From assembly GCA_030835025.1 (NCBI GenBank), contig JAUQWS010000024.1, positions 1 to 64,000 on the forward strand: DNA of 64,000 nucleotides, given 5' to 3'. Shown in pieces: positions 24,254 to 33,114 of this stretch. The DNA is from Ignavibacteria bacterium. GTDB taxonomy: Bacteria; Bacteroidota; Ignavibacteria; Tepidaquicellales; OLB5. The stretch's first letter is position 1, and the number at the start of each line of letters is the position of its first letter. The notes under the pieces are model-generated. The model searched no databases and was not told the origin of the DNA. It worked only from the letters and a program-made list of their open reading frames with translations. The translations under genes were made by a program, and so were the position numbers.

Positions 24254-25346
24254 CAGAATAATTTTTGCTGCCGGAGGCACCGGAGGCCATATTTACCCGG
24301 CAATTGCAATAGCAGATGAGCTTAAAAGAATGAATGAAAAGATAGAAATAAAATTTATAGGCGCAAAAGGTAAGATCGAAGAAAGGATAGTTCCCGGCAG
24401 CGGCTATAAGCTTGATACGATCGAGATAAGCGGATTTAAACGCAGCCTTAGCCTGAAAAATATTTCTGCGGCATTCAAACTAAAGAAAGCATTGAGTGAT
24501 TCAAAAAAAATACTGATTGATTTTAAGCCCGAGCTGGTATTTGGTACAGGCGGTTATGTATCCGGTCCGGTTTTAAGGACTGCGGGCAAGCTTGGTATCA
24601 CAACTGTTATTGAAGAAGGCAATTATTACCCCGGCGTTACAGTGAAGCTTATTGCTCCAAAAGCAGATAAGGTAATTGTGAATTTTAAAGGAACGAAGAA
24701 ATTCCTGAAAAGACAGGATAACATTATAACACTTTCTTACCCGGTAAGAGCAGGGATGAAAAGAACTGACCGCACAGAAGCTGCAGGTATGTTTGGGCTG
24801 GACCATAAGAAGAAAATACTTCTCGTTTTTGGCGGCAGCCAGGGTGCAAGATCGATCAACACAGCACTCCTGAAATGCTTTGAGAATATTTCCGGAGCGG
24901 GTGTGCAGATAATATGGCAAACCGGCGAAAGTGATTTTGAAAGCGTAACAAATGCTGCTTCCGGCAATAAAGATATAAAAGTGCTGAGATATATAAATAA
25001 CATTGGTACAGCTTATTCTGCAAGTGATCTCATTGTATGCCGTTCGGGAATATCAACAATTATGGAGCTTGCTGCATTCGGTTCGGCAGCGGTATTTGTG
25101 CCGTATCCCCGTGCTTCGGAAAACCACCAGGAGAAAAATGCAAGGGCTGTTGCGGATAAACAGGCGGCCGTGGTGATTGCAGATAATGAACTGGACCTGA
25201 AGCTTGAAAGCACAATTCTTGAGCTAATAAGTGATGAAAATAAGCTTGAGGAAATGGGAAGCAGCATTAAACAATTTGCAGATATTGAAGCAGCGGGCAA
25301 GATCGCTCAAATGCTGGTTGAATTGGTAAACAAATCAAAGAACTGA
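24246..25346 (+). CDS. murG: UDP-GlcNAc:lipid I N-acetylglucosaminyltransferase MurG
   Basis: A 366-residue GT28 enzyme that turns lipid I into lipid II on the inner face of the membrane. Shown by the G-loop AAGGTGGHIYPAIAIA (about 8-23), FGTGGYVSGPV, the second G-loop FGGSQGARSIN and the nucleotide-sugar site with RSGISTIMELAAFG and PYPRASENHQEKNA. Length is normal. It starts inside the end of ftsW and ends one base before the next gene. Confidence 0.95.
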   Translation: MINRIIFAAGGTGGHIYPAIAIADELKRMNEKIEIKFIGAKGKIEERIVPGSGYKLDTIEISGFKRSLSLKNISAAFKLKKALSDSKKILIDFKPELVFGTGGYVSGPVLRTAGKLGITTVIEEGNYYPGVTVKLIAPKADKVIVNFKGTKKFLKRQDNIITLSYPVRAGMKRTDRTEAAGMFGLDHKKKILLVFGGSQGARSINTALLKCFENISGAGVQIIWQTGESDFESVTNAASGNKDIKVLRYINNIGTAYSASDLIVCRSGISTIMELAAFGSAAVFVPYPRASENHQEKNARAVADKQAAVVIADNELDLKLESTILELISDENKLEEMGSSIKQFADIEAAGKIAQMLVELVNKSKN

Positions 25347-25347
25347 A

Positions 25348-25806
25348 ATGGAAGAGAAAGTTCATAAATACAGGCTGGACTTCTATTATCAATCGCTCGT
25401 AATATACCTGCTGTTCTTTACAGCATATGTACTGATTAAAGGTACAGTTGGTGAGAGCTTCAGGTCGCTGTATAATGACCCGATCTTCTACATACTCATA
25501 ATTTTCATAGTTGTTTTCCTCTTCATTGTAATAGTCAATATCGTGCGCGCTCCGACGATCATACTGAAAACAGACAGGATCGAATTTAAGAACAGGTTTG
25601 GAAGCAGGGAAGTAATGTTCAGTGATATCATTCACGTAAAAATAGGCAGGCGCAGAAAAGCTGAAGAAGAAATGACATATAAGATCATAAAGCTGAAACT
25701 GAAACACAGAAGAAAACAGCTCAGGATAAGAGCAAACGATTTCGAGCGCGGCGGTGAACTGATTAGGGAATTCCTAAGAATTAAGCATCCGGTACAGGGT
25801 AATTAA
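25348..25806 (+). CDS. Small two-helix membrane protein of unknown function (possible PH-like domain)
   Basis: A 152-residue protein between murG and murC. Two membrane helices (about 16-33 and 45-67) are followed by a basic cytoplasmic domain starting APTIILKTDRIEFKNRFG, whose beta-strand pattern and position after two helices resemble bacterial PH-domain membrane proteins (YcxB/YdbT-like). The tail is strongly basic (KLKHRRKQLRIR). Spacing of one base from murG and five from murC puts it firmly in the operon. I cannot assign a role; wall or division regulation is a guess from context only. Confidence 0.75.
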   Translation: MEEKVHKYRLDFYYQSLVIYLLFFTAYVLIKGTVGESFRSLYNDPIFYILIIFIVVFLFIVIVNIVRAPTIILKTDRIEFKNRFGSREVMFSDIIHVKIGRRRKAEEEMTYKIIKLKLKHRRKQLRIRANDFERGGELIREFLRIKHPVQGN

Positions 25807-25811
25807 TAGAA

Positions 25812-27194
25812 GTGCTGACCAAAAAAAATAATATCTACTTCATTGGCATAGGCGGCATCGGAATGAGCGGCCTGGCTGAGTATTACCTGAGGAACGGATT
25901 CAATGTCTCCGGTTCAGATATGACTCCTTCGCACATTACAGAAAGACTCATAGCTCTCGGAGCCAAAATCCATACCGGGCATTCAGATAAAAATCTTGAT
26001 CCAACTATCGATACAGTTGTCTACACATCTGCCGTGAAATCAGATAATCCTGAATTCCGCCGTGCAAAGGAGTTGGGTTTAAGGCTCATAAGACGCGCAG
26101 AAATGCTCGGTGAAATTGTGAATGATAAATATCTTATTGCAGTATCGGGAACACACGGCAAAACTACAACTACAGCAATGATCGGCAAGCTTCTTGTTGA
26201 TGCAGGTCTTGACCCGCTGATATTCGTAGGCGGCAACGTACAGCTCTTTGATGGCGGCGCTTCAAGATTCGGCAGCGGAAAGTACGCTGTAGTTGAAGCT
26301 GATGAATATGACAGGTCATTCCTTGCACTGAGACCGGATGTGACGGTAATAACCAATATTGATGAAGACCATCTGGATATTTACAAAGATCTTGATGAAA
26401 TAAAAGAAACATTCAAACTGTTTTGTGACCGTTCAAAATACGGAGCTTATATGGTTTATTGCGGTGATGATGAAAACATCAAAAGCTTTATGAATACCAT
26501 AAACAGAGAAAAGATTTCATACGGCTTTGATGAGAAGAATTACCTGAAGATCTTAAACTACCATCCCGCTGATAATGCACTGAACTTCACCGTTATGAAC
26601 TCAACAAGTTCATATGAAGGCATCAGGCTGAATATGCCCGGAAGGCACAATGCGCTTAATTCAACTGCATGCTTCGCCGTATCAAAAGTTATTGGCGTAG
26701 CATTTGATAAGTATAAAGAAAGCATCAGAGGCTTCAGAACAGTTGATAGAAGAATGCAGCTGAAGCTGGATAGAGGGGGAATAAGAGTCTATGATGATTA
26801 CTCCCACCATCCGGCAGAGATCAAAGCCAGCCTTGCCGGACTGAAGGAAATGAATAAGGGAAGACTGATTACGGTATTCCAGCCTCATCTGTACAGCAGG
26901 ACAAGAGATTTCTACAAAGACTTTGCACGCGAGCTTTCAGCGGCTGATGAAATTATCCTGATGGATATTTATCCCGCGCGCGAAAAACCGATACAGGGTA
27001 TAACAAGCGAGCTCATATGTAATGAGATAAGAAAAATGGGCGGGAATGTTTCTCTGATAAGTGAAAACGAGAAGATCATTGACAAATTGATGAGTGACAT
27101 AAAGCCCGGAGATAATATAGTTTTTCAGGGAGCCGGAAGCATAACTGATCTTTGCAGCGAATTTGTTAACAAACTGGTTCAAATGCAGAATTGA
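25812..27194 (+). CDS. murC: UDP-N-acetylmuramate-L-alanine ligase
   Basis: A 460-residue Mur ligase that adds L-Ala to UDP-MurNAc, the first step of the stem peptide. The N-terminus FIGIGGIGMSGLAE binds the UDP-sugar, VSGTHGKTTTTAM is the ATP loop, and EADEYDRSFL, TNIDEDHLDIY and YDDYSHHPAEIKA are MurC-specific. The start is GTG 25812. The stop overlaps the murB start (TTGA). Confidence 0.96.
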   Translation: MLTKKNNIYFIGIGGIGMSGLAEYYLRNGFNVSGSDMTPSHITERLIALGAKIHTGHSDKNLDPTIDTVVYTSAVKSDNPEFRRAKELGLRLIRRAEMLGEIVNDKYLIAVSGTHGKTTTTAMIGKLLVDAGLDPLIFVGGNVQLFDGGASRFGSGKYAVVEADEYDRSFLALRPDVTVITNIDEDHLDIYKDLDEIKETFKLFCDRSKYGAYMVYCGDDENIKSFMNTINREKISYGFDEKNYLKILNYHPADNALNFTVMNSTSSYEGIRLNMPGRHNALNSTACFAVSKVIGVAFDKYKESIRGFRTVDRRMQLKLDRGGIRVYDDYSHHPAEIKASLAGLKEMNKGRLITVFQPHLYSRTRDFYKDFARELSAADEIILMDIYPAREKPIQGITSELICNEIRKMGGNVSLISENEKIIDKLMSDIKPGDNIVFQGAGSITDLCSEFVNKLVQMQN

Positions 27195-28096
27195 TATCAA
27201 TTTCTGAAATACAGAAAGTTTTCAGAGGCACAATAACGCTTAATGTGCCGCTTGCAAGGTATACTACCTTCCGTATCGGCGGCGAGGCAGATTACTTTGT
27301 GGAGCCGGTTGATGCAGATGACGTAGTGAGCATTGTGAAATATGCAAACAGCAAAGGGATCCCGTTTTATGTAATGGGCAACGGGAGCAATATCCTGATA
27401 AGCGATGAAGGTATTAAGGGTATTGTGATAAATCTCGAGGCTGCTTTCAATTATCTGAAGCAGGAAGGCGGTTCCATCATTTCCGGTGCAGGAGTTAAAA
27501 TGGCGAAGTTTGTTGATTTCTGCATTCAGAAAGGATATGCGGGAGTTGAAATGATAGCCGGCATACCTGCAACAATAGGCGGCGCACTTGTTATGAACGC
27601 AGGATGCTATGGCGGCGAAACTGCTGACCATGTTACGGAAGTGACAGTGGTTAAGAATGAAAAGATACAAAAGCTCAAAAAAGAAGACTGCGGATTCAAA
27701 TACCGGAGCTCAAACCTGAAGGGCACAGTTGTTATGGAAGCAAGGTTCGACCTACCGAAGGGGATACCAGAAGAGCTTAACAAAAGACGCAAAGAGTCCA
27801 TATTGAACAGGAATGAATCTCAGCCTGTTGAAGTTCCGAATGCGGGATGTGTTTTCAAGAATCCGAAAGATAACAAAGCTGCTATACTGATAGATAAATG
27901 CGGATTGAAAGGTGTCAAATACGGCGGTGCAATGGTTTCAACCAAACACGCTAATTTCATAGTGAATTACGATAATGCGACCGCAAATGACGTGGTAGAG
28001 CTCGTGAAGATCATTAAAAGGACCGTTAAGGAAAAAACCGGCATTGATCTTGAAATGGAAGTCAAGCTTATCGGCTTTGAGGAGGTGACACTATGA
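27191..28096 (+). CDS. murB: UDP-N-acetylenolpyruvoylglucosamine reductase
   Basis: A 301-residue flavoenzyme that reduces UDP-GlcNAc-enolpyruvate to UDP-MurNAc with NADPH. FAD-binding motifs: YTTFRIGGEADYF (24-36), GNGSNILI and MIAGIPATIGGALVMNAGCYG (about 121-141). YRSS (171-174) and the final Glu in LEMEVKLIG are catalytic-region landmarks. The proton-donor position, usually Ser in SAGSxFKNP, is Cys220 here (NAGCVFKNP). The start is TTG, overlapping murC by four bases. Confidence 0.95.
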   Translation: MISISEIQKVFRGTITLNVPLARYTTFRIGGEADYFVEPVDADDVVSIVKYANSKGIPFYVMGNGSNILISDEGIKGIVINLEAAFNYLKQEGGSIISGAGVKMAKFVDFCIQKGYAGVEMIAGIPATIGGALVMNAGCYGGETADHVTEVTVVKNEKIQKLKKEDCGFKYRSSNLKGTVVMEARFDLPKGIPEELNKRRKESILNRNESQPVEVPNAGCVFKNPKDNKAAILIDKCGLKGVKYGGAMVSTKHANFIVNYDNATANDVVELVKIIKRTVKEKTGIDLEMEVKLIGFEEVTL

Positions 28097-28920
28097 AGAA
28101 CTGGAAGCTAATTGTGCTTTTTACCGCAGTCATAGTCTTCGCATTTTCAAGCGTTGTCATTTCAGGGCTGTGGAAAGATAAGTCAACCATCAGGAGTGTT
28201 CAGCTTAGCGGCAGTATAACACTTTCCAAAGAAGAAATATTTGACTTTGCGAAACTGAATGATTCTTTAATATGCTGCAACTCACTTTCGCTGGAAATGA
28301 TCGAGGCAAGGATAGCTAAACATCCGAATATCAAAAAAGTAGTTGTTTCAAAAGATGCGGGAATTGTGAAGATCGATATTTCAGAAAAGAACCCGTTTGC
28401 CGCGGCAACGAACTCTAAAGAAATATTCCTCGTTGATGACCAGCTTTCGCTGTACAGCCTCAAGAAAGAGCAGATGAACATTGATCTGCCGGTAGTCAGC
28501 GGACTTTCGGAAGAACTTAATACCGGGACCTACGGCAAAGATGACCTGAAGCTTTTGAAAATTGCACAGTACATAATAAGCCGGTCGGTAAAATTGAATA
28601 AGAGTTTGTACAATTATATTTCCGAAATAAGCTTTGCTGATTCAAACGGGATAGTCCTTATCACAAGCGATGATGCAACTCCTGTATATTTTGTGGAATA
28701 TACAGAGCTTCTAAGCAAAGACAAGTACGAATCAATTTCGGCATTAAGAGATATCAATAACAGGCAGCTAAGAGCGGCAATTGATACCAAGCTTATCCAG
28801 CTTGACGGATTTTTAAAACAGGTACGGATTTACAGGCCGGTTAATTCTTTTAAGTACATCGATATGCGCTATAACGATATGATAGTGCTTAAAAATAACG
28901 ATCAGCCAATAGAACAATAA
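28093..28920 (+). CDS. ftsQ: Cell division protein FtsQ
   Basis: A 275-residue bitopic protein: cytoplasmic MKNWK, one membrane helix (about 6-26), a POTRA domain starting IRSVQLSGSITLSKEEI with IEARIAKHPNIKKVVVSKD, and a FtsQ beta domain with ELNTGTYGKDDLKLL. It recruits the FtsLB/FtsWI complex to the division site. The start overlaps the murB stop (ATGA), and a GAGG ribosome site lies in murB. Confidence 0.9.
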   Translation: MKNWKLIVLFTAVIVFAFSSVVISGLWKDKSTIRSVQLSGSITLSKEEIFDFAKLNDSLICCNSLSLEMIEARIAKHPNIKKVVVSKDAGIVKIDISEKNPFAAATNSKEIFLVDDQLSLYSLKKEQMNIDLPVVSGLSEELNTGTYGKDDLKLLKIAQYIISRSVKLNKSLYNYISEISFADSNGIVLITSDDATPVYFVEYTELLSKDKYESISALRDINNRQLRAAIDTKLIQLDGFLKQVRIYRPVNSFKYIDMRYNDMIVLKNNDQPIEQ

Positions 28921-28952
28921 AATTACACATAAAGGCAGAACCAATTAAGGCA

Positions 28953-30212
28953 ATGGCAAAGAAAAATTCTGAAGAAAATATAATAGTAGGTCTGGATGTA
29001 GGTACAACTAAGATATGTACGATCGTTTCTCAGGTGAGAGATGACGGAAGGTTAAACATTCTTGGAGTAGGCAAGGCACCATCTACCGGCTTATCCCGGG
29101 GAATGGTCGTGAATCCGGGGAAAACGCTTGAATCGATCAGGGCATCAGTCAAAGAAGCCGAAGAACGCTCGGGGTTTGACATAAAATCAGTGACAGTAGG
29201 TATTGCCGGTCCGCATATCAGATGCATTCAGTCCGAAGGAATAGTTGCAATTGCTCATCCCGACAGGATAATCACAGAAGAAGATATTGAAAGACTGTTC
29301 GAAAGCGCAAAGAGCCTTAAGCTCTCAAAAGACGAGAAGATAATTGATGTTATTCCGCAGGAATTCATAATTGACAGCAAAGACGGAATATTTGACCTGC
29401 CTATCGGAATGTTCGGCTTAAGGATGGAAGCAAAGGTCAATATTTTAACAGGTCTTGTTTCACAGATCGATGACCTTTCGAATTGTGTGCAAAGCGTAGG
29501 AGTTGATATAGACGATATAGTTCTCGAGCCTCTTGCTTCCTCATATGCGGTGCTTAATGATTCCGAAAAAAAGGTCGGTGTTGCAATGATAGATATCGGC
29601 GGAGGAACAACGGATATAGCAGTTTTTAAAAAGGGCGTGATAAAGCATACTGCGGGTATCGGAATTGCGGGAAGCCAGGTAACAAATGATATCAGCGAAA
29701 CGCTGGGCATAGATGAAAAAGAAGCTGAAAGAGTCAAGAAAGAATTCGGCTACGCGCTGATAAGCGAAATTATCAATGATGACGTGATCACCATACAGGG
29801 AATCAAAGGAAGAAAGCCGCTGAAGATAGAAAAAAGCATCATTGCCAGAATAATTCAGGCAAGAATGGAAGAACTGTTCGTGCTTGCAGGGCAGGAGATC
29901 AAACGCTCGGGAATTGAAAGCTATCTGCCCGCAGGTGTTGTGATAACAGGCGGCGGTTCACTCTTAAGGGGAACAAAAGAACTTGCCAACCAGGTGCTGG
30001 GAACAGAAGTAAACCTTGGCGTACCTATGGATATAGGCGGGGGACTCATCAAAGAAGTAGAAAGTCCGATCTATGCAACCGGAATCGGGCTCATACTGCA
30101 CAGGCTTAAATACCTTAACCAGAAGAAGAACAGAAAAGGCCTTAAAGGCAAGCAGCATCCGGGATTGAAGAATGTTTTTGAGAGGATCAAACACTGGTTT
30201 GATGAACTCTGA
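28953..30212 (+). CDS. ftsA: Cell division protein FtsA
   Basis: A 419-residue actin-like ATPase that ties FtsZ filaments to the membrane. The phosphate-1 loop VGLDVGTTKICTIV (about 12-25), SHS2/1C domain with SVTVGIAGPHIRC, phosphate-2 IDIGGGTTDIAVF and the adenosine motif GVVITGGGSLLRG are visible. The last residues (GLKNVFERIKHWFDEL) form the amphipathic membrane-targeting helix. Gap to ftsZ is 100 bases, enough for a separate regulatory site, though none was recognised. Confidence 0.96.
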   Translation: MAKKNSEENIIVGLDVGTTKICTIVSQVRDDGRLNILGVGKAPSTGLSRGMVVNPGKTLESIRASVKEAEERSGFDIKSVTVGIAGPHIRCIQSEGIVAIAHPDRIITEEDIERLFESAKSLKLSKDEKIIDVIPQEFIIDSKDGIFDLPIGMFGLRMEAKVNILTGLVSQIDDLSNCVQSVGVDIDDIVLEPLASSYAVLNDSEKKVGVAMIDIGGGTTDIAVFKKGVIKHTAGIGIAGSQVTNDISETLGIDEKEAERVKKEFGYALISEIINDDVITIQGIKGRKPLKIEKSIIARIIQARMEELFVLAGQEIKRSGIESYLPAGVVITGGGSLLRGTKELANQVLGTEVNLGVPMDIGGGLIKEVESPIYATGIGLILHRLKYLNQKKNRKGLKGKQHPGLKNVFERIKHWFDEL

Positions 30213-30312
30213 AAAAGTATAACGGGGATCAAAAAAATGAATATTGAGAAAAGCATAATTAATAACTTAAACCACATTTCTTTCTAAAGGGGAAGAGAAG
30301 GAGAAAAAGAAA

Positions 30313-31566
30313 ATGGCAATTTCACTTGTTACTGATGCAACTTACGGGGCAAAGATCAAAGTCATCGGTGTTGGAGGCGCCGGAGGCAATGCTATTAACA
30401 ACATGATCGAAAAAGGTCTGGATAGCGTTGACTTTATCGCACTCAACACAGATATACAGGATCTTGAAAGAAGCAAAGCCGAAATCAAGATACAGATCGG
30501 CCGCAACACAACGTTGGGTCTTGGTGCCGGAATGGATGAAACAAAAGGCGCTAAGGCAGTAGAGGAGAACAGGGAAGAAATCGAGCAGGTTGTTAGAGGC
30601 TGCGATATGGTGTTCATAACTGCCGGAATGGGCGGCGGAACTGGTACCGGCGGCGGACCCGCAGTTGCAAGGATCGCAAAGGCAACCGGTGCGCTGGTTG
30701 TTGGTATAGTTACCAAGCCGTTTGATTTTGAAGGCGAAGACAGGCTCCGCATTGCAGAAGAAGGGCTCAAGAGGTTCAAGCAGGAAGTTGATTCCTGCAT
30801 CGTGATCCCGAACGAAAGGCTGCTTACGGTATTAGGCGAGGAAGTTACACTTGATAACAGCTTCAGGAAAGTTGATGACGTGCTTTATAACGCTACGCGC
30901 GGAATATCGGATATCATCACCAAAAAAGGCAAGGTCAATGTTGACTTTGCCGATGTGAAGACAATAATGCGCGATATGGGCGATGCATTAATGGGTATCG
31001 GCTATGCAAAAGGAGAGAACAAAGCGCTCAGGGCAACCCAGGAAGCGATCGATAATCCTCTGCTTGAGGGTGTTTCAATAGCCGGTTCAAAATCAATACT
31101 GCTAAATATCATCGCAGATCCCAACTTCAGGATATCAGACCTTAAGAGCATGACCGAGCTTATCAAACAGGCTGCAGGTTGCAATTACGGAAAGCTTATC
31201 TGGGGCGTTGTTTCCGATGAAAGGATGGAGGACGAAGTTATTGTTACCATCATAGCAACGGGATTTTCGAGCGTTCAGCAGAAACAGTCAAAAAGCTATC
31301 CCGAAAAAGAGGAAGTAAGGTCAAAGAACCTGCTTCTTGATTTTGAAAATGACGGGAATGTTGTAAGGATCCCAAGCACTCAGCAGGAACTGCAGAATTA
31401 TGATATTCCGGCAGTGCAGAGGAATAAGCTTTTGAGTGATGAAGATATCAAGAAGATCAGAAAAAGAAATGAAGAGCTTGATATGGAAGACTTCGATTTC
31501 AATTCGGATGACTTTAAGATAACCAACGATGATAAACCCGCTTTCTTAAGAAGGCAAATGGATTAA
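30313..31566 (+). CDS. ftsZ: Cell division protein FtsZ
   Basis: A 417-residue tubulin-like GTPase that forms the Z ring. GTP-binding VGGAGGNAINNM (about 19-30), the signature GGGTGTGGGP (about 109-118) and the T7 loop NVDFADVKTIM are intact. The flexible linker (about 320-400) ends in the conserved tail DDKPAFLRRQMD, which binds FtsA and other partners. A strong AAGGAG ribosome site precedes ATG, fitting high expression. Last gene of the dcw cluster. Confidence 0.97.
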   Translation: MAISLVTDATYGAKIKVIGVGGAGGNAINNMIEKGLDSVDFIALNTDIQDLERSKAEIKIQIGRNTTLGLGAGMDETKGAKAVEENREEIEQVVRGCDMVFITAGMGGGTGTGGGPAVARIAKATGALVVGIVTKPFDFEGEDRLRIAEEGLKRFKQEVDSCIVIPNERLLTVLGEEVTLDNSFRKVDDVLYNATRGISDIITKKGKVNVDFADVKTIMRDMGDALMGIGYAKGENKALRATQEAIDNPLLEGVSIAGSKSILLNIIADPNFRISDLKSMTELIKQAAGCNYGKLIWGVVSDERMEDEVIVTIIATGFSSVQQKQSKSYPEKEEVRSKNLLLDFENDGNVVRIPSTQQELQNYDIPAVQRNKLLSDEDIKKIRKRNEELDMEDFDFNSDDFKITNDDKPAFLRRQMD

Positions 31567-31604
31567 TTGATTAAAAGATCTGTAAGATTAGAAGATTGAA
31601 AATT
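31567..31604 (+). repeat. AAGATT-type short repeats after ftsZ
   Basis: TTAAAAGATC, TGTAAGATT, AGAAGATT and GAAAATT follow the stop codon directly. Same family as the arrays after the EF-G-like and acyl-CoA dehydrogenase genes. Confidence 0.45.
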
Positions 31605-31677
31605 AACAGAATTATTAATAAAAATTGTTGTCCCACTACTGACAATATGATGATAACAAGTTCTATAGATGACGTCA

Positions 31678-31748
31678 CGAAGCTGGCCTGCAGAAGGCAG
31701 GCGATACGGTTACACGCGGCTTGTCAATACGGTTGCGGCCTGGCTTCG
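31678..31748. other. Structured intergenic element between ftsZ and its terminator
   Basis: Outer arms CGAAGCTGGCC (31678-31688) and GGCCTGGCTTCG (31737-31748) pair with one bulge, enclosing a small hairpin GCCTGC/GCAGGC (31686-31702) and a C/G-rich loop. It is much more GC-rich than its surroundings. It could be a REP-type repeat or a 3'-UTR structure. Apart from this and the terminator, the 326-base gap holds no gene. Confidence 0.4.
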
Positions 31749-31835
31749 TACCGGTGGTGTTTGCCGGGTCTTTTAGAGCTTTCATCATAAGATTTACACC
31801 TCGTCTTTTTCCCCAAAAAGCCTCCTCCATAACCC

Positions 31836-31871
31836 GAGGGGTTCTGACCAAACAGAACCCCTCACTTTTTT
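31836..31871 (+). terminator. Rho-independent terminator of the dcw operon
   Basis: Perfect 11-bp stem GAGGGGTTCTG/CAGAACCCCTC with loop ACCAAA, then ACTTTTTT. It also separates ftsZ from the convergent WD40 gene. Confidence 0.88.
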
Positions 31872-31892
31872 CAGTACAGCCCTTTCATTGAC

Positions 31893-32933
31893 TTATTGCA
31901 GAATGTCCTGAACTTCCCATAGAAGCACCTTTTCGTTTGAGCCGCCTGCAGCAAGATACTTTCCGTCAGGCGAAAACTTCACTGTAATAACATCCGCATT
32001 AAAGCCATCCAGTGTCTTCATAAGCCGGGTAGTCTTCACGTCCCAAATCTTGACTGTTTCATCATCGCTTGAGGAGGCAACGTATTTGCCATCGGGAGAA
32101 AATGCCGTTGAATTTACATCGTTTGTGTGGCCTTTTAGGGTAAGTATCGTGCTGCCGGAGCTTATGTTCCACAATTTAACTGTCTCATCCTTGCTTGCGC
32201 TTGCAAGGTAATTCCCGTCAGGTGAAAACGTAACAAAGAAAACTCGTTTGGAGTGGCCTTTATAGGGAGGTGCAAACTTCTTGTATTCAAAGCTGTAAAT
32301 CGGAATGTTCTTTCCCAGGCTGCCGCTTGCAATGTAGGTACCTGAAGGGTTGAATTCACAATTGAAATAATCAAAACGGTATGATTCAAAATAATCGCTG
32401 CCAAAAAGCTCGCTTGTGAAATCACTTGCCCTTGCAAGCCGCAGCGTTTTTAGTTTTTCATATTTCACCGTTTCATAAATATCAACGGAGTAGCTTACTC
32501 TTATGCCCTTATCCCTGTCTTTGGAGGAGGGTTCGGTGAGGTAAGTTACGGCAAGCTTATCGCCCTGAGGTGAAAACACAGCATAGTAAATATTGGCATC
32601 CTTGCTGAAATTCTTAACAATCTCTTTTGTTGCGGATTTCATAATAGTCACATATCCGTCAAATGTTGTGTAAACAAAAAGTCCGGCACTTTCGGATGAA
32701 TAGTTCACGCTGGTGATGTTTGTATTTATGTTCAGTGAATACGTCTTATTACCGGTTTCGGGATCCCAGAACACGAGATTGCCTGATTCATCCCCCGAGG
32801 CAATGGTTTTTGAATCAGGTGAAAAGGCAATTGAGTTTACATTCCCTTTATTACCGTAAAGAGTCTTAGAGTTTTGTGCAAGTACACCTATTGAAGTAAA
32901 AAAGCAAAACAGAATAAATACAGTAATTTTCAT
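31893..32933 (-). CDS. Secreted WD40-repeat protein
   Basis: A 346-residue protein with a signal peptide (MKITVFILFCFFTSIGVLAQ) and about seven WD40 blades. The clearest are VNSIAFSPDSKTIASGDESG, RVFFVTFSPDGNYLASASKD and VNSTAFSPDGKYVASSSDDE, each ending in a WD-like dipeptide (VKLWNIS, VKIWDVK). It should form a seven-bladed propeller outside the cytoplasm and serve as a protein-binding platform. No enzymatic domain is attached. It runs convergent to the dcw operon. Homologues are common in this phylum without assigned function. Confidence 0.85.
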   Translation of the reverse strand: MKITVFILFCFFTSIGVLAQNSKTLYGNKGNVNSIAFSPDSKTIASGDESGNLVFWDPETGNKTYSLNINTNITSVNYSSESAGLFVYTTFDGYVTIMKSATKEIVKNFSKDANIYYAVFSPQGDKLAVTYLTEPSSKDRDKGIRVSYSVDIYETVKYEKLKTLRLARASDFTSELFGSDYFESYRFDYFNCEFNPSGTYIASGSLGKNIPIYSFEYKKFAPPYKGHSKRVFFVTFSPDGNYLASASKDETVKLWNISSGSTILTLKGHTNDVNSTAFSPDGKYVASSSDDETVKIWDVKTTRLMKTLDGFNADVITVKFSPDGKYLAAGGSNEKVLLWEVQDILQ

Positions 32934-33019
32934 TATCTGCCGGATTAATTAGCTGAATTATGCTAATATAATTAACAACAAAATCACAATAAAGTTTTCA
33001 GGGGCTGTCATAAGGAATA

Positions 33020-33047
33020 AAAAAAAGGGCTTACATTTGTAAGCCCC
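33020..33047 (-). terminator. Rho-independent terminator of the 33.1-kb secreted-protein gene
   Basis: On the minus strand GGGCTTAC-AAAT-GTAAGCCC followed by TTTTTTT, about 70 bases after the stop codon. Confidence 0.8.
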
Positions 33048-33114
33048 GGTTCATCTGCTAATTAGTAGGGAATACTATCAGCTATGCTGTTATAGCAGAA
33101 AAAATCTTATTACA

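Noticed and set aside
31596-31790. 64-codon frame downstream of ftsZ
   Set aside because: It runs through the short repeats and the GC-rich hairpin with no ribosome site or protein-like features.
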